A stretch of 64,000 nt of DNA, taken from JAMQKA01 sp034521835. Lineage in GTDB: Bacteria > Bacteroidota > Rhodothermia > Balneolales > Balneolaceae. The notes beneath the pieces were generated by a model. It ran no database searches. It was not told the DNA's origin and worked only from the letters and a program-made list of their open reading frames with translations. Location of the stretch: the NCBI GenBank assembly GCA_034521835.1, contig JAXHMA010000006.1, positions 1,364,001 through 1,428,000 on the forward strand, in the 5' to 3' direction. Below are positions 39,452 through 48,877 of the stretch, piece by piece (within the stretch, counting starts at the first letter, position 1; every line of letters starts with the position of its first letter). A program made the position numbers and the translations under genes.

Positions 39452-40546
39452 GTGCCCCATTCCACCTCTTTCGATTTTGTCATTCTCGGGGCAGGTCTTG
39501 CTGGCTTGTCACTGGCAGATTCACTGGCTGAGCGCGGGCAGAGTGTCTGCGTGGTTGAAGCTTATGAGATCGGAGCGGGAGCCTCCGGAACACCCTTGGG
39601 CATGGTAAATCCTGCTACCGGCCGACGAGCCACTAAAACCTGGCGTGCTGAACAGTGCTACCGGGCCATCTCCGAAAATCTGCAGAAAGTCGCTCCCTAC
39701 TCCGATGCCACCTTCTTCAGGCAGAACGGTGTACTTCGTCCCGCATTAACGGAGAAGATTGCACGAAAAATGAGCAGCCAGCTTGAAAAAACGACGTGGC
39801 CACCAGATTGGATTCACTGGCTTACCGAGGAAGAGATCAAGGCTAAACATCCGGGCATTACATGTGTGAATGGCGGACTTTGGTTACCGATCGGAATTAC
39901 TGTTGATGTTACCCGCTATCTGCAAGCCTTGGCAAGTTATCTTTCCGAAACAAGCACGATTATAGAAGATGCTGATATTGAGTTGGAGCAGACCGGTAGG
40001 AACTGGAGATTGTACACGGAGCACTACACAATTAATGCCACCAATCTTATTTTTGCCACCGGCTACAGCATGGTCAACCATCCGTGGTGGAATTTTCTTC
40101 CTCTTCATCCAATAAAAGGACAGCTGGCAGTTTTTGAACCAGATGAGCCCCTGAGCTTTGACCACTCTATCTCCAGCCTGGGATATATCGCCACACTAAG
40201 CAATAATCGATTTGCCCAGGGAAGTACCTACGAGCATGATTTTGATGATCTTGAAACCGACGATTATGGAGAAGAATACCTTCGAAATAAGTTAAAACGA
40301 ACTCTACCAGAGCTTGAATCACGTGCTAAACTCGTTGATCAATGGGCCGGCGTCAGAATCTCAACGCCCAATCGGAAACCGGTGCTCGGCAAGCATCCAG
40401 ACCGAGACAATCTTTATACGTACACCGGCCTTGGCTCCAAAGGACTGATGTACGGAAAGTTTCTGGCCAACCACTACACCGATTATCTGCTAAATAACAA
40501 GCCGCTTTTTGAAGAGGTCAACATTCAACGGTTCGAAGAGAGCTGA
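39452..40546 (+). CDS. FAD-dependent amine/amino-acid oxidase family protein (DAO fold)
   Basis: GTG 39452 starts a 364-residue protein with the FAD dinucleotide motif FVILGAGLAGLSLADSLAER and the DAO-family segments GASGTPLGMVNPATGRRATK, HPIKGQLAVFEP and WAGVRISTPNRKPVLGKHPD, ending with YTGLGSKGLMYGKFLA. It resembles the oxidase domains of ThiO and MnmC. The NP(A)TG and GLGSKGL segments are especially like the MnmC C-terminal oxidase. The substrate is not certain. It follows pncA by 8 bp, so it is co-transcribed with NAD salvage, though a direct metabolic link is not obvious. Confidence 0.78.
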   Translation: MPHSTSFDFVILGAGLAGLSLADSLAERGQSVCVVEAYEIGAGASGTPLGMVNPATGRRATKTWRAEQCYRAISENLQKVAPYSDATFFRQNGVLRPALTEKIARKMSSQLEKTTWPPDWIHWLTEEEIKAKHPGITCVNGGLWLPIGITVDVTRYLQALASYLSETSTIIEDADIELEQTGRNWRLYTEHYTINATNLIFATGYSMVNHPWWNFLPLHPIKGQLAVFEPDEPLSFDHSISSLGYIATLSNNRFAQGSTYEHDFDDLETDDYGEEYLRNKLKRTLPELESRAKLVDQWAGVRISTPNRKPVLGKHPDRDNLYTYTGLGSKGLMYGKFLANHYTDYLLNNKPLFEEVNIQRFEES

Positions 40547-40551
40547 AAATC

Positions 40552-42135
40552 CTACAATTCAGCCACGGTATGACGATACATATTTCTGGCTTTAGGATCG
40601 AGCAGTCCGGCGATGTTGTACGGTTCGATTCGCTGGCGAACGCATTCCCTAAATGCTGTTATTTCCTGTGCTGAAGGGTCGGTCAAATTCATATCTTTTA
40701 ACTCTTGGTAAGATTGATCCACAATTGCTCTCAACTCCTCATTTCCAGCCGATAAAAAATGAGTAGGCCGATCTCCCTTCAACCGACGCTGTTCGTACCA
40801 TATAGCCGCGGTGAAATAGAGTATCGACCAGGTGTTGAACAACCTGAAATGAGGCATCACTTTATAGCAACCGTCCACCAGTTTGTCGATAAACCTCAGC
40901 TCTTCAAGCACACCATAACTATATCTTTGTACCTTTTTTTGTAGTCTACTTTTGTTCTTCCAGTTGGCTACCAGTATTTCTATCACTTTTTCAATGCCTG
41001 TGAGCGTGTGCGCAATCCCTGTACTGTGCAGCGGATCGACAAAACCTGCACTGTGTGGCAGAGCTACCCAGCGGTCTCCTGCCGCTCTTATAAGGCTTCG
41101 CTGCAACCGGCCTGTCTTCACCAGTGAACCAGGTTCGTCTGAAAGCGAGGCCAGTTCAAAAAGCTCCCAAAGTGAAGGATACTTGCCAATAATTGACCGC
41201 CATTCTTCTTCAGCGGTTTTATCCTCGTTGCCTTTGTTCTTATTCTGATCGAGCATTAAACCCACGCTCGTACGTCCTGTCTTAAATCGAAGCATCCATA
41301 TCCAACCCTCATCAATAAGATGATGAAGGGCCGAGTTATCGGGATTATAAGGATAGTCTGATCTGGAAATATTTAGCTTCTCAAGTTGATCTGACCAAGT
41401 TTCCAGGCCATCAAAATGGGAATAGATAGCTCGAGAGTTTGTCAACAGAGAATCATGAGAAGCATTAACGTTAAACAAGGATGCAATCAAATTCGAACCG
41501 CCGGTCGCGTCGATATAAAAATCAGCCTTAATTTTGCTTATGCTTTCACTACTTTGCACGCTGAAGGTTAGCTTTTCATCCAGGATACAGCCAGTAATTT
41601 CAGTATTCTCAAAATATGGGATGCCATACTCCCGTACTTTTTTTACGAGAAACGAATCGACATCTGCCCTGAACCAGTTGGTATCAGAGCGTTCATCACT
41701 TGCACTGGCCGCAACAAGCAACTCATTGTTGTGGGATTGATCCGTAGAAAAAGATTGGCCCGGATTGTGCTTATAGTAGCTGAATCCCCGTTTTATACCA
41801 CATTGAATTTCGGGATACTGCTCTTGCCAAGTGCCGTACCTTGAGAGTGGTTTAAGCCAATGAAGGGAATATTTCACGGATAGATCACGTAGAATCATAT
41901 CGGCGATCGGGGTCGATGATTCACCGATGGTAAACCGCGGATGACTCTTTTTCTCTACGAGGCAGACCTCAAAACCGCTTTGTTTCAGTGCCAAAGCCGA
42001 CAGGGATCCCGCGAAACCGGCACCGGCAATCATAATATCACAAGACCAAATTTCACTGTTATGTTTATGTTCTCGGGTCACGATGTTACTCAAATATTTA
42101 GGGTGACTGTATAGCAAGACTACCTGCAATCGCAC
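40552..42135 (-). CDS. FAD-dependent oxidoreductase, tryptophan-halogenase/geranylgeranyl-reductase-like
   Basis: GTG 42135 or a later GTG starts a protein of up to 527 residues. The FAD motif is DIMIAGAGFAGSLSALALKQ, followed by a GES motif (PRFTIGESSTPIADMILRDL) and a FYIDATGGSNLIAS segment typical of flavin-dependent halogenases and their reductase relatives. In place of the halogenase WxWxIP motif there is EGWIWMLRFKTGR, so halogenation is doubtful. A later GDRWVALPHSAGFVDPLHST segment contacts FAD in the family. It overlaps the radical SAM gene by 16 bp and is the last gene of a three-gene unit. Confidence 0.75.
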   Translation of the reverse strand: MRLQVVLLYSHPKYLSNIVTREHKHNSEIWSCDIMIAGAGFAGSLSALALKQSGFEVCLVEKKSHPRFTIGESSTPIADMILRDLSVKYSLHWLKPLSRYGTWQEQYPEIQCGIKRGFSYYKHNPGQSFSTDQSHNNELLVAASASDERSDTNWFRADVDSFLVKKVREYGIPYFENTEITGCILDEKLTFSVQSSESISKIKADFYIDATGGSNLIASLFNVNASHDSLLTNSRAIYSHFDGLETWSDQLEKLNISRSDYPYNPDNSALHHLIDEGWIWMLRFKTGRTSVGLMLDQNKNKGNEDKTAEEEWRSIIGKYPSLWELFELASLSDEPGSLVKTGRLQRSLIRAAGDRWVALPHSAGFVDPLHSTGIAHTLTGIEKVIEILVANWKNKSRLQKKVQRYSYGVLEELRFIDKLVDGCYKVMPHFRLFNTWSILYFTAAIWYEQRRLKGDRPTHFLSAGNEELRAIVDQSYQELKDMNLTDPSAQEITAFRECVRQRIEPYNIAGLLDPKARNMYRHTVAEL

Positions 42136-43045
42136 TCAATGTGAGGAAGAATTTGTTGGCTAAGATTCATCTTCACCATCCTATTCCTGCGAGCCTCAAA
42201 ACACTGGTCGCAAGAAGCAAACTGACTAAGATCCCAGAGATCCGCAAAAATTCGGCTTCCCACCTGCTCTAACATTTTATCGAAGGTCTCCTCCAGGGCC
42301 CCTAAACTTGGAGGTACATATACTCCCCTTTCCTGCAGCTTCTGCATTATACCGTTTCCCGGGCGCGTTGGGATAATGGATGAGCACCCCGAACCATGAT
42401 CACGGGCAAACTTGGCCGATCGCAAGGCCCATTCGATACCCTCCTCACGATCAATGAGGTACGGCGGATTTAGTAATAGAAAGGTTCGAATATCAATTTG
42501 GTTTTTCCGTAAAAATCAGCTGCATCGATAAAATCATCGGGCGTAAATTGTTTATTCAATTTGGGAAGCACCTCAGGATGGATGGTCTCGAGACCGATCG
42601 CAATTTCAAGCTGACTGTCTATCATCTCGCTGAAACATACGCTGTTCCGGTTACATAATTTCGGATGATTTTCAACAATTACCCTGTCATAGCCTTCAAG
42701 CAACGTGGCAATCTCCTCGTAATCTTCGGTTGGTATCGCTTGGGTATCGAAAAAATTACCGCTGTTATAGAGCTTAATGATCGAAGCCTCAGGCAACCTA
42801 TCAAGTGCGTGCTTTATCTGTTTCGGGACAGATCCGGCGGGTGTCGGATCATCCAGCGTGTTCTTCCACAAGTCGCACATAAGGCACCGAAACGGGCACT
42901 CCTTATTGGTCAGGAAAATAGTATTGACCTCCCGAATGGTACCTTCCCTGTCGGGTTCTTTTTCATGCAAAAAATGGTACGGAATCTGTGGATCCACCTC
43001 GTTTTTCGGTGGTCGATGTTGTTCAATCTGAGCTCTACCGGGCAT
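42120..43045 (-). CDS. Radical SAM enzyme (frameshifted near 42500)
   Basis: The likely start is ATG 43045 (MPGRAQIEQHRPPKNEVDPQ), which overlaps the upstream gene by 11 bp. The [4Fe-4S] motif is TNKECPFRCLMCDLW (C-x3-C-x2-C). SLEIAIGLET-like barrel segments follow (SQLEIAIGLETIHPEVLPKL). A base missing from an A run near 42500 splits the frame. Restored, it continues IDIRTFLLLNPPYLIDREEG to 42120, about 308 residues. The C-terminal part has extra cysteines (SQFASCDQCFEARRNRM and HIECDCR) that could hold another metal centre. It is distantly like the TIGR01210/Elp3-type radical SAM proteins. The product is unknown. Confidence 0.75.
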
Positions 43046-44294
43046 AGAGTGAAGAGAAATAGGATCGATATTCGGATTCGTTTTCCGGGAAAATATCATC
43101 AAAGGTTTGTTCGGGAACCGCACCGTGTTGGAATCTCCTTTTGGGGAATACAGGCATATCTATGCCGATTATCTGCTTGATACCTCGCTGCACAATTTCG
43201 CCTTTCAGGGCGTACAGCTGCTCTTCATCCCAGTCGGTTAGCTGAATAAAGGGAATCCCTTCGGAAACCTCGATGACATTGGGAAGAGCGTATGGACTGA
43301 ATCCCTCAAAATTATATTTCCGAACGGGTGCATAGGTGCGTACATGCCCGCGACTTTGCCCGCCGGAATAGGTAAGGGAATGCTTCATTTTGTCGACGCC
43401 CCATCCCTCGTGGTAAAGCAATTTATTGTTTAGCACGCTACGGATGGTGAGCTCATCATTCGCATCAATCGGGTAGTCTTTAAGGTTCTCATCCGCGCCG
43501 TCACCGTCAGCCAGGTATTTCCAGTTAGGATAACGCTCGCGAATTTTCTTGCAGAGCGCCAGCGTCATCGCGCCTGCCTGGACATCGAGTGGTTTGTAAT
43601 CTTCAATGACCCTGATCGTCTCTTTAAAGTCGATCTCAGATTTGTCAGCCTCCATCACTTCCAGGAATATGGAAAGATCCAGTTTATCGAGGAATTTGTG
43701 AGACTGATCCGTGTCGGCACCTCCACCGACCGAGAGCGTAAAGGCTTTAAGCCGTTGGGGAGAAAGCCCCATCTCCAGCATCAGGTGATAGAGTACTAGA
43801 AATACCGAACCGCTGTCAATACCGCCGGAAAAAAGCACGCCAATAGGTTCATCGGAAGGAATTCGCTCTAGCCACTTTTGGCATTCATTGGCCAGCGCGC
43901 CTATATACGCCCGGCCGATTTCGTCAAGATCTTCATTCATTGTGTTTTGCTCTACCTCGAAATAGCGGCTGTAGGTCGGACTTGGATCTGGACAACCGAT
44001 GATATCGAGCCGAACAACATAGTGCGCGGGCACCATCCGTGTATAGGACGGATGAAACTGCTTCTCCATGCCATGCTTTTTTAGATAATCGTGGATCTCA
44101 TCAATCCGTTCTGCTACAATTAAAAGCGGACCGGATTCCTGCTTGGCCAGGAAATAGCGTATCGGTCGGCCGATAGAACGCGCCAGGAATACCTGATCCC
44201 CAACCTTCTCTACAATGCCGAAATGTCCCTCAATCTGACGGACCTTTTCAGGATCCCCGGAAGCCACGGCGGAATGTGCTTCCTCAAGCGACAT
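43035..44294 (-). CDS. Asparagine synthetase-like amidotransferase lacking the glutaminase N-terminus
   Basis: This is a 419-residue protein. The ATP-pyrophosphatase (PP-loop) domain is clear: IGVLFSGGIDSGSVFLVLYH, VGGGADTDQSHKFLDKL, and KYLADGDGADENLKDYP. The N-terminal 120 residues resemble only the second half of an AsnB glutaminase domain (IEGHFGIVEKVGDQVFLARS) and lack the Cys-2 nucleophile, so it cannot hydrolyse glutamine in the normal way. It may use ammonia or an amine of the substrate, as beta-lactam synthetases do. It is the first gene of the overlapping trio with the radical SAM enzyme and the flavoprotein. Confidence 0.75.
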   Translation of the reverse strand: MSLEEAHSAVASGDPEKVRQIEGHFGIVEKVGDQVFLARSIGRPIRYFLAKQESGPLLIVAERIDEIHDYLKKHGMEKQFHPSYTRMVPAHYVVRLDIIGCPDPSPTYSRYFEVEQNTMNEDLDEIGRAYIGALANECQKWLERIPSDEPIGVLFSGGIDSGSVFLVLYHLMLEMGLSPQRLKAFTLSVGGGADTDQSHKFLDKLDLSIFLEVMEADKSEIDFKETIRVIEDYKPLDVQAGAMTLALCKKIRERYPNWKYLADGDGADENLKDYPIDANDELTIRSVLNNKLLYHEGWGVDKMKHSLTYSGGQSRGHVRTYAPVRKYNFEGFSPYALPNVIEVSEGIPFIQLTDWDEEQLYALKGEIVQRGIKQIIGIDMPVFPKRRFQHGAVPEQTFDDIFPENESEYRSYFSSLYAR

Positions 44295-44605
44295 ATTGAA
44301 AATTTGGTTTGTATCTGAATTCAGCAGGCTAAAAAATCGCTAACATAAGATGTGTTATTTGCCACGATATTACGCTATTGGTATTTAAATTGTCTTTGAA
44401 ATGTGATCCAAATATAATGCACCCGGAAACGCTATACCAAATAAGAATGCCCTCTGGGGAAAGACTAACTTGAAGAGGAATCAGCTAAAGAAGGGATGGG
44501 ATAACCACAACCAGAGTAATCAGAGATTATATTAAGGAGGGGAATACCAATATCTGAAACCTATAGCTACAAACGTGATATCGATATTCCCCTTTAACGA
44601 GATGG
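44295..44605. other. Intergenic region with terminator-like hairpin at 44539-44592
   Basis: This is 311 bp between two leftward genes. GGGGAATACCAATATC (44539-44554) and GATATCGATATTCCCC (44577-44592) are imperfect inverted arms (13 of 16) that could terminate the DUF5723 transcript. The remaining part upstream of the amidotransferase gene should hold its promoter. No gene is seen. Confidence 0.5.
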
Positions 44606-46147
44606 CTAAAAACGGATTACCAATCCGCTCCAGGCGGCCCCGAGATTGGTGCCGTAATTCGTGGAGTTGGGCGTCGATGAAGCCGCAACATTAAACTCGA
44701 AATTCCTGAACGAGAGTCCTATTCCAGCCGAATAACTCGTTGAGGAGTATCCCCCCGTTCGAAGTCCTGCTCGCAAAGGAAGAAATCCCAAAAGCCGGTA
44801 CTCTACGCCCGCTGCCAGTGAGGTCCGTTTGCTGTTAATCCCACGTTCAACAAAACCCTTGCCGAGGTCAAGAGAAAAGCTGAGTTTGTTCATTGTCAGC
44901 TGTGTACCGAGGTTAATCATTGAGGGAAGAGACTGAGATGTACTTTTGGTTTTTTCCGGAGCAAAACTACCGTAGATACCGGATCCAATACTGTCGGCAA
45001 GAACATGATTGTAGTATTCACCCTCGTCTCCATTAAACTCATTATCAATGCGCTCCCGATCGATCTTGAATCCATCCCACACCAGTTCATCATCAGCGCT
45101 GAATCGGCCGAACTGCCCGTCGAACGTTATAGCGCCCAGGTCGGTAAGGGATAGCCCGATGCGCAGCCGTTCTTCTCCTTTGAAAAGCAAACCGACGAAC
45201 GGCATATTAAACTTCATTTGAGCGGTCGCCCCGAGATCTAAACCGTATCCTAATCCTTTGATATCCAGAAAGTCTGATGCTCCCGGCTCTACATAATCAC
45301 CGAGCCTTAGATCGCTTGAGGAGTTTTGGCGATCGTTGTAGTACTGGTTTAACTGCCCGGTTACGCTGCCGGTCGTCTCGAACGTGTAAGCAAAATCGTG
45401 GCGAAGCTCATCGATGTAGTCATTGCGCCGACTGATCATAAACGTTGAGTTAAAATCCAGCCGGGAGTAGTTGGTTCCCAGAAGCACTTTGGGGGCTGCC
45501 CCGGCAAAAATCTGAACGTCGCTGAATATCCCAAATAAATTATCAATCTCTGTCAATTTCATTGCGTAACCTGCTGAAATCTCAGCGATGCTCATTGCAT
45601 CAAAGCTCATATCGACGGGTCGCGGAGAGGAAAAAATTTCACCATCCAGACCGTAAAGGCCCAGCTCTGCCAAGCCTCTGCTCATCTCCACCGAAGTTAA
45701 AACTCGAGTGCGTACAGCCAGGCTGGCAGACCAACGGGAGCTGCGGTAAGACAAGCCAAGAGGAATCACTTCAAATTGAAGGCCCGCAGATCGCACGCTT
45801 CTGGGATCCGCGCCGAACCATTTATCCAGGGCTTCGGTGGCCACATTGTCATTGATGGTAATACCCTGGGTGAAATATTCATTGTAGACCGAAATATTGG
45901 CCAGTGATCCGCCGGCTGAGGTGCTTATCCCACCCAGCAAACCGATGCTCAAACGGGGTTCATTATTGCTCAGCATTAGGTTGGCAGGATTCACAAAATT
46001 GGCATGATAGGAATTTAAATAAGCCGTTCCGCCGCCGCCAAGGCCCATATTGGAGCCTGTAACGTGCCTGGACTGAGCGTTAACACTGCCTGCCGCTGCT
46101 GTAAATATGGCAAGAACTAATACTGAAATTTTTTGAAAGGGTCTCAT
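44606..46147 (-). CDS. DUF5723-family outer-membrane beta-barrel protein
   Basis: This 513-residue protein starts MRPFQKISVLVLAIFTAAAG and has a signal peptide cleaved after VNAQ. It has many amphipathic beta strands and ends in an aromatic C-terminus (SGLVIRF) typical of outer-membrane barrels. The N-terminal GGGGTAYLNSYHANFVNPAN resembles the FadL/DUF5723 type. Its function is unknown. It starts 14 bp after the stop of the large lipoprotein gene, so the two form a secretion or adhesion pair of the cell envelope. Confidence 0.75.
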   Translation of the reverse strand: MRPFQKISVLVLAIFTAAAGSVNAQSRHVTGSNMGLGGGGTAYLNSYHANFVNPANLMLSNNEPRLSIGLLGGISTSAGGSLANISVYNEYFTQGITINDNVATEALDKWFGADPRSVRSAGLQFEVIPLGLSYRSSRWSASLAVRTRVLTSVEMSRGLAELGLYGLDGEIFSSPRPVDMSFDAMSIAEISAGYAMKLTEIDNLFGIFSDVQIFAGAAPKVLLGTNYSRLDFNSTFMISRRNDYIDELRHDFAYTFETTGSVTGQLNQYYNDRQNSSSDLRLGDYVEPGASDFLDIKGLGYGLDLGATAQMKFNMPFVGLLFKGEERLRIGLSLTDLGAITFDGQFGRFSADDELVWDGFKIDRERIDNEFNGDEGEYYNHVLADSIGSGIYGSFAPEKTKSTSQSLPSMINLGTQLTMNKLSFSLDLGKGFVERGINSKRTSLAAGVEYRLLGFLPLRAGLRTGGYSSTSYSAGIGLSFRNFEFNVAASSTPNSTNYGTNLGAAWSGLVIRF

Positions 46148-46161
46148 GAGGTACTTGATGT

Positions 46162-48417
46162 TTAGTTTACAGTTGATTCAACAGCTGCACTCAGGCTGAT
46201 TTTAAGTGAAATAGTATCGGTAGCACGCACTTTTACGGCTGAACTGTTCGTGGAATTCAATTGAAGCCGGAACTGCATGTTATCAGTTTCATTGATCCGC
46301 TCTAATTGATCCTCGTTAAGGGCAATGATAAGATTGCCGGTATTGGTCTGCGCGGCAAAACCGGCTTGCTCCACCTGTGCTGCTTTAATATGCATATCGC
46401 CATTGGGATTGGATGAAATCTCCGTAATTTGATCTCCGTTTCCATCCAGAAAAGCCAGATTTAACGATACGCCGAGTGGCAACCCGTTGGTGTATTCTAC
46501 ATAAATTTCAGTCTGGGTCAAGCGTTGATTATCGGTTCTGGGATCAGGCAGGTTACTGAGATCTGTTTCAAGCGTGTCCGTGAAGCTGGCATTATTTGCG
46601 GTAAAATTAAGAGGGATATCCACGCTCATGGAGGGATCAAACTGCACGGGATCAGTAATGGTGCCCTCCTGTCCGCCTTCGTTTACCACAGCCACACTTA
46701 CAAATCGAATGTGGGAAGGCAAATTATTTAGAAATTCATCGACGTTGGTCTGGGATCGATCAAACTGGATGGCATCAGAAATCGTGCCGCCGTTTGCCGG
46801 ATTTATCTGAAATTTAATCAGCTGATCAGGCGTAAGTGTCGTGCCGTTGACAGCCAGTTCCGTAGGAACGTTTGCAGGATCCACGCGATGGGGATTCCCC
46901 GGCGTATCGAGTCCTTTCAGAAACACTTGATTGCCGGATCCATTTACACCAAGAATACCGGCATATATCGTAGCGGGTACCCCAATATTGGTGAGATAGC
47001 CGATGCCCAGGGCCGGATCGGTCAATTCGATTCCCTCAAGCCGTTCAGAAAGATCAGACAGCGCATCTATGGTAATGACCTCCACTTCTGATTCCCTGAA
47101 CAGATCCACAACATCAAACCCGTTGATGGGATCGTCGTTGTTAACGATCACGCGCTTCGGTGATAAGACGCCAAACGCTTTTTCAATCTCCAGCCCGCTG
47201 ATCTCCACCGTGACCGACATCTGATCATTTTCACTGATAGTTCGTTTAGAGGCGTTGCCATCCTGCGTATTTTCCGTCGTGCCATGGATGTTGTATTCCA
47301 GCTGGTTGTTGGTGGCATATAATCGCAGGTTGCTCAGGTCGATTGATTTTGAAGGCGGTTGTTCATTCGACTGACTCCGTGGTATTCTAGAATTGCCTTC
47401 AAAACGAATAACCAAGCTGTCTTCGGGATTATATGGTGCAGAACGAAGGCCCGGAAAGGAAATTACCAGCGGCTCAATTCCAAGGTCGATGCCGTTTGAG
47501 ATCTGACTTACTTCCAAATTTCCGGAGGCGATTTCCAAGTAGTGATCCGGTTTACTAAACTGAAAGCTGCTGTTGTCTATGCTGACTGTTCCTCCAGCTT
47601 TAAAATTCTGAGCGCCTATAGCAGCTGTTACCTGGGAAGCCGCCATATTTTCCGCTTGCAACCCGCTCACCACCAGCTCATTCGGATCCTCAGAAGTCTG
47701 CTGCGTATTCCAGGAAACTTCAATTTCTGCTTTCAGCTTTTGCAGCATATCCCGTCAGAAAAACCAATCTCAAATGTGCGCGTTTCATTATCTGAAAAAT
47801 TGGCGCCCGCCGGAATTTGATCGCTGCCATAAGGCGTCGTCCTGTTTTCTGAAGTCAGATATACTGTCATCTGGTCGATCGTAAATCCGAGATCATTGGT
47901 AACAGAGATAGAGATCATACCCTCATCTCCTTTAATGACTGCGCTTTCAAGGTAGTCGGTGTCAATATCGATCTCAACAGTACTTGAGCCACCAGGTATA
48001 GGAGTGCCTTGGGGAAAAAGATTGGGATCCTGCCCTGTTACCTGCTGAAAACCAGCCCTGCCCAGATTACCGGATGAAGAAGAAAAATTGTTGAGTGCTA
48101 TTTCCCCTCACCTGTGCCTCCACAGACTTGGGATCCACATCGATTTCGGGAATGGCACCATCCAAACTTCCAAAATTAAAATCCTGCTGCTTGGAAAGGT
48201 TTACCAATCCGCTGCTCTTGGTAGAAAACAGTGAATCAAAGTCAGCGCTGGTAGAATCGATGAGAGCGCTCTTGTTTCCGAGAAATTGGTAGGTGGTTTC
48301 TGATAACAGTGGTAGCTGAACCTGTTGGTTAACCTTAAAATTAGGACTATTTGGTTGTTCACAGGCAATAAAAAATATTAAAAAGGCACTAATAGCGCTT
48401 AAATGGGGTATTTTCAT
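46162..48417 (-). CDS. Large hypothetical lipoprotein (two frameshifts)
   Basis: Three frame segments (48417-48067, up to 47733, 47748-46162) join into one protein of about 750 residues. The breaks lie in a T run near 48090 and near 47750. The N-terminus is a lipoprotein signal (AFLIFFIACEQPNSPN). The rest is beta-rich and low in Cys, with repeated Asn/Asp-rich strands (GSSTVEIDIDTDYLESAVIK; PLNFTANNASFTDTLETD). No domain is recognisable. The tight spacing to the DUF5723 barrel suggests the two proteins work together at the outer membrane. Confidence 0.65.
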
Positions 48418-48782
48418 ATCAATTTTTGTCGTCGTAGATGATTTTTTCCTAAATCAGGAATTAGTAGATACGCATATTTTTACAAACATTCAATTTTTTT
48501 AATATAGTATTTTAGATGTGTAAGGGAAAAGCTAAATTACCACTAACCGATTTGATGTAATGCTGAGCACCTTTTAAGTACTTATTCATACTCTCAAGGG
48601 AATAGGATATTTATCATAATACCGATTGCTATAAGGCTTGTGAAAGCTGTTTGTAGATATACCTACTGCTTATAATTCAACTGCTAAATTCGCAAATATA
48701 TTGAGAACAGAAGTTTTCCAGAGTTATTCACATAATATTTACAGGTCTGCTCACTTCCATCTATCCATTTACCAGTACAAGA
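48418..48782. other. AT-rich intergenic region
   Basis: This is 365 bp between the divergent lipoprotein gene and the interrupted small gene. It should contain both promoters. No gene, strong palindrome or RNA structure was seen. Confidence 0.35.
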
Positions 48783-48872
48783 ATGAAGAATAGAGTCAAA
48801 GAAAAGCATCACAAAAATACAAAGAACCTGTACTATGTGGCAGCGATTGTATTTATTTTTGCTGCTTCAAGC

Positions 48873-48877
48873 TATTA
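48873..48877. repeat. Target-site duplication TATTA (left copy)
   Basis: TATTA immediately precedes the left inverted end (CCTTAATCC) and recurs just after the right end at 50582-50586. It belongs to the interrupted gene's codons. Confidence 0.8.

Noticed and set aside
40552..42135. Tryptophan halogenase assignment for the flavoprotein
   Set aside because: The WxWxIP motif of flavin-dependent halogenases is replaced by WIWMLRF, so only family-level similarity is claimed.
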